From Taklimakanibacter sp049323275 (GTDB taxonomy: Bacteria > Pseudomonadota > Alphaproteobacteria > Rhizobiales > Aestuariivirgaceae), in NCBI GenBank assembly GCA_049323275.1, contig JBMOOM010000043.1, positions 40,501 to 104,500 on the forward strand: 64,000 nt of DNA, given 5' to 3'. This document shows positions 60,058 to 64,000 of this stretch, piece by piece. Within the stretch, counting starts at the first letter, position 1, and each line of letters begins with the position of its first letter. The position numbers were made by a program, and so were the translations under genes. Under the pieces are notes generated by a model, which saw only the letters and a program-made list of their open reading frames with translations, was not told the DNA's origin and made no database searches.

Positions 60058-61458
60058 ATGCTTCGATCTTTTGCTTTGACGGCCGCGAGTCTGGCCGCTT
60101 TTCTGGCCACGGCGCCCAGCCTTTCAGCCATGTCGATGAAGGATGCAGTGGTGCGCGCCGTGCGCTCCAATCCCGAGATCGGCGAGGCGATCGCCAATCG
60201 TGAAGGGATCGAATTCGAGCTCGAGCAGGGCCGTGGCCTCTATCGTCCGCGCGTCGACCTTCAGGCCAGTGCCGGCGGCGAAATCCGCGACAGCAACGAT
60301 ACGCGCGAGCGCGACGACGATGATCATCTCTTCTTCCGGCGCGAGGCCAGCGTCGTGGTGCGGCAATTGCTGTTCGACGGTTTCGGCACCGACAGCGAGG
60401 TGGAGTTCCAGGCCGCCCGGGTCGACAGCGCCTCCTACCGCGTCAAGGAGCGTTCGGAGTTCATCGCCCTTGCCGTGATCCGCGAATATCTCGAAATGAT
60501 GCGCCTGCAGCGTATCCTCGGCTATGCGCAGGACAATCTGAGATACCACCAGAAGATCACCGGCGACATTGCGCAAGGCACCACCGGCGGCTCGATGAGC
60601 GTCGCCGACGAGCAGCAGGCACGCGAACGCGTTCTGGCCGCAAGATCGCGGATCGTCGAGCTCGAAGAGGAACTGGAGACCTCCCGCACGACCTTCCGCA
60701 AGCTGGTCGGCGAGCCCGCCGGCAAGGTGGGCAATGTGATCAAGATCAACGGCAAGCTGCAGAACACCTTGCAGGCCGCCCTCAACACGGCGCGCGGCAA
60801 TCATCCCTCGATCAAATTCGCCAGGGCCGATATCGACGCCGCCCAGGCCCGGGTCAAGACCGCCGAGTCCAAATTCTATCCGAAGCTGAGCCTCGAAGGC
60901 CGCGGCAGTGTCGGCGAGGATATCGGCGGCGATCCCGGCGCCACCAACGACCTGCAAGGCAACATGGTCGTCGAATGGAATATCTATAATGGCGGCATCG
61001 ACAGCGCCAACAAGCAGGAGCAGATCCGTCACGTCGACGAGGCCTATCAGAAGCTCTATCGCATCACCCGCGAGGTCGAGGAAGGCGTCAGGCTGTCCTG
61101 GGACCGCCGGCAGAAGCAGGCCAAGCGGCTGCGCGTCCTTCTGCAGGAGCTGTCGGCGACCGACCAGCTGCGCGGCTCCTATACCGAGCAATACAAGATC
61201 GGCGAGCGCTCGCTGCTCGACCTGCTCGACACGCAGAACACGCGCTTCAATCTCCAGACCGCGATCGCGACATCGGATGCGGCGGTGAAATTCGCCGAAT
61301 ACCGCCTGCTCGCCTCGACCGGATCGCTGCTGCGCACCATCGGCATCGCGCCGGCGGCGCAGGCGCGCGCTTATGCCCGCAAGGATGCCAACAGCCCGGA
61401 GACGCTGCCGCCGGACGCCTATGACCGCGTGGATCCCCGCCCGCCCAAGGAGGACTGA
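60058..61458 (+). CDS. TolC-family outer-membrane channel (LapE type)
   Basis: A 466-residue protein with signal peptide (LTAASLAAFLATAPSLSA) and two TolC/OEP repeats (about 25-220 and 235-425). Typical segments include MKDAVVRAVRSNPEIGEAIA, VVRQLLFDGFGTDSEVEFQA, VVEWNIYNGGIDSANKQEQI and YKIGERSLLDLLDTQNTRFN. It forms the outer-membrane channel through which the adhesin is threaded. A 56-bp gap leads to the exporter ATPase. Confidence 0.93.
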   Translation: MLRSFALTAASLAAFLATAPSLSAMSMKDAVVRAVRSNPEIGEAIANREGIEFELEQGRGLYRPRVDLQASAGGEIRDSNDTRERDDDDHLFFRREASVVVRQLLFDGFGTDSEVEFQAARVDSASYRVKERSEFIALAVIREYLEMMRLQRILGYAQDNLRYHQKITGDIAQGTTGGSMSVADEQQARERVLAARSRIVELEEELETSRTTFRKLVGEPAGKVGNVIKINGKLQNTLQAALNTARGNHPSIKFARADIDAAQARVKTAESKFYPKLSLEGRGSVGEDIGGDPGATNDLQGNMVVEWNIYNGGIDSANKQEQIRHVDEAYQKLYRITREVEEGVRLSWDRRQKQAKRLRVLLQELSATDQLRGSYTEQYKIGERSLLDLLDTQNTRFNLQTAIATSDAAVKFAEYRLLASTGSLLRTIGIAPAAQARAYARKDANSPETLPPDAYDRVDPRPPKED

Positions 61459-61514
61459 CCGCCGGACTTGGCGCGCTTCTTGAATACCACGCCGGAACAG
61501 GACGGTGACCGGCA

Positions 61515-63752
61515 ATGAGACATGAGACTTCTCCCCAGGCCGTGACGCCTTTGAACGGCGGCGCAGAGATGGCGCATGCGTCCCTTGACGCAAGCGAAAG
61601 CGCCGCGCTCGACCGTCTGGCCTCCGGAAACGATCCTCTGACACGGGCCATCCAGGCGCTCGCTTCGCTGCGTGGTCATGCCGTCTCGGCCGATGTCCTC
61701 GTTGCCGGCCTGCCGCTGGTGAACGGCAAGCTGACGCCAGAGCTGGCGCTCAGGGCGCTGGGCCGGATCGGCTTCTCGGCCAAGCTGGTGCGCCGCAAGC
61801 TCTCCGACCTGCCGCAGCTGCTGTTGCCGGTGATCCTCCTGATGGAGGACGAGGACAGCTGCATCCTGCTGCGCCAGGACAAACACAATTGCCAGATCTA
61901 CGATCCCCTGACCGGCACCACCGCCGAAATCTCCGCCGACGCCTTGGCCGAAAGCTATACCGGCTATGCCATTCTCGGCCGCCAGTTCACGACCGTCGAT
62001 GAGAATCTCGACGCGCTGTCGACGGAAGCGGGCGAGCACTGGTTCTGGGGCGCCATCCGCAAATTGTGGAAGACCTATCTGCTCGTCGCCTTCGCCGCGG
62101 CGATGATCAGCGTCATTGCGCTCGCGACGCCGCTCTTCACCATGAATGTCTATGACCGCGTGCTGCCCAACAAGGCCATTCCGACGATGTGGGTGCTGGT
62201 CATCGGCATGGGCCTGGCGCTGCTCTTCGACCTTATCCTGCGCACCTTGCGCGCCTGGCTGATCGATTCGACCGGGCGGCGCGCCGACGTGCTCCTGGCC
62301 AGCCGCATCTTCGCCCATGTCCTGTCGATCCAGCTCGGCGCCAAGCCGCCGACCACGGGCAGCTTCGCCAGCCACCTGCGCGACTTCGAATCGGTGCGCG
62401 AATTCTTCACTTCGAACACCATCGCCACCATCACCGACATGCTGTTCTTCGTCGTCTTCCTGCTGGTGATCTTCCATATCGGCGGACCGATCGCCTATGT
62501 GCCGGCGGTGGCGGCGGTGCTCATCATCGGGCTCGGTCTCCTCTTTCAGATTCCCCTGCGCCGGGCGGCCGAACGCAACGCCAATGAATCGGCGCAGCGC
62601 CATTCGCTGCTCGTCGAGACGATCGCGGCGCTCGAGACCATCAAGGTGGTGCGGGCCGAAAGCCATCTGCAGGCGTCATGGGAAAAGCTCGTCGGCTCGA
62701 CCTCGCGCACCGTCGAACGGGTGCGCCAGCTCACCTCGACCCTGACCCATTTCAGCTCGGCCATCCAGCAGATCGTCAGCGTCGCGGTGATCATCGTCGG
62801 CGTCTACCTGTTCCAGGAAGGCGAGATCTCGATGGGCGCCATCATCGCCTCGGTCATGCTGGCGAGCCGCTGCGTGGCGCCGCTCGGCCAGTTCGCCATC
62901 GTGCTGGCGCGCTCACAGCAGTCCTTCTCCTCGCTGCGGGCGCTGGACAAAATCATGCAGATGCCGAGCGAGCGGCCGGCCGGCAAGAACTTCCTCGCCC
63001 AGCCGATCAACAACTGCACCATCCAGTTCCAGAATGTCGGCTTCGCCTATCCGGGCTCCGCCACGCCGGCGCTCAACGATCTCACCCTCACCATAAGGCC
63101 GGGCGAGAAAGTGGGCATCATCGGCAAGATCGGCTCCGGCAAGACGACGATCGGCCGTCTCATGGTCAAGCTCTACGAGCCGCAGAAGGGCTCGATCCTG
63201 GTCGACGGCATCGACATGGGCCAGTATCATCCGCATCAGATCCGTCGCGCCATCGGCCTGCTCGGCCAGGACGCCGAGCTCTTCCATGGCAGCATCCGCA
63301 GCAACATCATCATGGGCAAGCCCGGCGCCACCGACAGCGAGCTGGTCGCGGCGGCAAGGCTCGCCGGCGTCGAGGAGTTCGTGCGGCGCTACCCGACCGG
63401 CTTCGACACGATGGTGGGCGAGCGCGGCTCGGCGCTCTCCGGCGGCCAGCGCCAGGCCGTCGCTCTGGCGCGCGTGCTCATCGCCGATCCGCAAGTCATC
63501 TTTCTCGACGAGCCGTCGAGCGCCATGGACCTCGCCAGCGAACGGGTGCTGATCGACCAGCTGCGCAAGGCGCTGCGTCCCGAGCAGACAGTCGTCGTCT
63601 CCACGCATCGTTATTCGATGCTGGAGCTGGTCGACCGTCTGATCGTCATCGCCAATGGCAAGGTGGCGGCCGACGGGCCCAAGGAGGACGTGCTCGAGGC
63701 CTTGCGCCAGCAGACCGCACCTGCAAGGCCTGCCCTCGCCCGCCAGCGCTAG
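61515..63752 (+). CDS. Type I secretion ABC exporter (permease-ATPase, LapB type)
   Basis: A 745-residue protein with a C39-like N-terminal domain (about 40-160) that lacks the catalytic Cys, a membrane domain (about 190-470) and an ABC ATPase (about 495-730) with Walker A GKIGSGKTT, signature LSGGQRQ and Walker B VIFLDEPSSAMD. A non-catalytic C39-like domain is typical of RTX exporters, where it holds the substrate. With the HlyD- and TolC-like proteins it forms the adhesin exporter. Confidence 0.94.
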   Translation: MRHETSPQAVTPLNGGAEMAHASLDASESAALDRLASGNDPLTRAIQALASLRGHAVSADVLVAGLPLVNGKLTPELALRALGRIGFSAKLVRRKLSDLPQLLLPVILLMEDEDSCILLRQDKHNCQIYDPLTGTTAEISADALAESYTGYAILGRQFTTVDENLDALSTEAGEHWFWGAIRKLWKTYLLVAFAAAMISVIALATPLFTMNVYDRVLPNKAIPTMWVLVIGMGLALLFDLILRTLRAWLIDSTGRRADVLLASRIFAHVLSIQLGAKPPTTGSFASHLRDFESVREFFTSNTIATITDMLFFVVFLLVIFHIGGPIAYVPAVAAVLIIGLGLLFQIPLRRAAERNANESAQRHSLLVETIAALETIKVVRAESHLQASWEKLVGSTSRTVERVRQLTSTLTHFSSAIQQIVSVAVIIVGVYLFQEGEISMGAIIASVMLASRCVAPLGQFAIVLARSQQSFSSLRALDKIMQMPSERPAGKNFLAQPINNCTIQFQNVGFAYPGSATPALNDLTLTIRPGEKVGIIGKIGSGKTTIGRLMVKLYEPQKGSILVDGIDMGQYHPHQIRRAIGLLGQDAELFHGSIRSNIIMGKPGATDSELVAAARLAGVEEFVRRYPTGFDTMVGERGSALSGGQRQAVALARVLIADPQVIFLDEPSSAMDLASERVLIDQLRKALRPEQTVVVSTHRYSMLELVDRLIVIANGKVAADGPKEDVLEALRQQTAPARPALARQR

Positions 63753-63809
63753 AGCCCTTCCCGTTTTGATCGAATCGTTCCGATTCGATCAAAACGGGTA
63801 AAAGGGCTC
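63752..63809. repeat. Long inverted repeat, perfect 18-bp arms
   Basis: Arms CCCGTTTTGATCGAATCG at 63760-63777 and its exact complement at 63781-63798 around a 3-base loop, with an outer stem GAGCCCTT/AAGGGCTC. It starts right after the exporter stop and can act as a terminator-like hairpin. Similar palindromes occur between genes in Hyphomicrobiales. Confidence 0.8.
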
Positions 63810-63825
63810 GAAAACATATAATCTG

Positions 63826-63873
63826 GAGCGCTTCCTTATCGCCAAAGTCGAGCAACTTTGGCGGGAAGCGCTC
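63826..63873. repeat. Second inverted repeat with inner hairpin
   Basis: Outer arms GAGCGCTTCC/GGAAGCGCTC (63826-63835, 63864-63873) and inner arms GCCAAAGT/ACTTTGGC (63841-63848, 63855-63862). It follows the repeat at 63752-63809 and ends at the next reading frame's stop. Confidence 0.75.
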
Positions 63874-64000
63874 TAGCAGGCTGTTGAAGAAGTCTTCCAA
63901 GGGCGTGCGATGAAGTTGGCCTCATCGCCGCCATGGAAGGAGATTCGACCTTTGAGGGAGCGGTCGGGCCGCAACTCGACCCACCCGTCGCCAGAGGCGC
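63873..64000 (-). CDS. C-terminal end of unidentified reading frame (partial)
   Basis: About 41 codons enter from the window edge and end at 63873. The peptide includes GDGWVELRPDRSLKGRISFH, then GGDEANFIARPWKTSSTAC. Composition looks protein-like, but I cannot name the family. The end (CTGTTGAAGAAG on the plus strand) resembles insertion-sequence ends, so this could be the tail of a mobile-element gene or an unrelated small protein. Confidence 0.35.
   Translation of the reverse strand, partial: ASGDGWVELRPDRSLKGRISFHGGDEANFIARPWKTSSTAC

Noticed and set aside
63646..63900. 84-codon minus-strand frame across the inverted repeats
   Set aside because: It consists of palindrome sequence and antisense of the exporter gene.
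1..64000. tRNA, rRNA or riboswitch genes
   Set aside because: No cloverleaf, rRNA segment or known riboswitch pattern was recognised by eye; a covariance-model scan would be needed to be sure.

Overview
The window is high-GC, gene-dense DNA. Its gene families (IalB, omp2-like porin, SorC/rbs-type sugar operon, FixJ-type two-component pair, Bap/Lap adhesin with a type I exporter) fit an alphaproteobacterium, most likely Hyphomicrobiales (rhizobia and relatives). No rRNA, tRNA, CRISPR or complete mobile element was seen. One 100-N assembly gap lies at 53312-53411.

Layout. (1) 1-4.4 kb: minus-strand sugar ABC operon (binding protein, ATPase, permease) followed by a SorC-type regulator cut by the window edge, with two perfect palindromes upstream. 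(2) 4.5-5.4 kb: DUF488 protein and an IalB-like secreted protein. (3) 5.5-12.7 kb: minus-strand operon of an N,N-dimethylformamidase-like hydrolase, a nitrate/sulfonate/taurine-type ABC transporter and a HisD paralogue with altered metal-ligand positions, facing a divergent LuxR-type regulator. (4) 12.6-13.9 kb: porin. (5) 14-21.2 kb: spermidine/putrescine-type ABC operon with two binding proteins, divergent from an FAD oxidoreductase-GntR pair; then an alpha/beta hydrolase.

(6) 22.5-34.9 kb: PAS histidine kinase and FixJ-like regulator, followed by envelope genes (beta-barrels, adenylate cyclase, patatin lipoprotein, MltF-like transglycosylase, DUF2092 protein, single-domain receiver). Six copies of an 18-bp palindrome, consensus GTTGGACC-N2-GGTCCAAC, occur only between these genes, mostly 50-76 bp before a start codon. 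I read this as one undescribed regulon. (7) 35.1-45.4 kb: a tightly packed plus-strand array of four heme-c proteins (three di-heme and RoxA-like, one mono-heme), an uncharacterised membrane-anchored protein and a large membrane patatin; a candidate undescribed exported oxidation/lipolysis system.

(8) 45.5-50.9 kb: TPR-PAN protein, LysR regulator, and divergent polar amino-acid ABC genes (binding protein and two permeases, no ATPase) ending in a tandem RidA protein. (9) 50.9-63.8 kb: ribbon-helix-helix protein, then a Lap-type adhesin system: giant RTX adhesin with N-terminal retention module, LapG protease, HlyD adaptor, small putative lipoprotein, TolC-like channel and type I ABC exporter. 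LapD is not in the window. The adhesin carries an 837-bp tandem repeat that is collapsed at the N gap. The right end holds two long inverted repeats and the C-terminal end of an unidentified reading frame.
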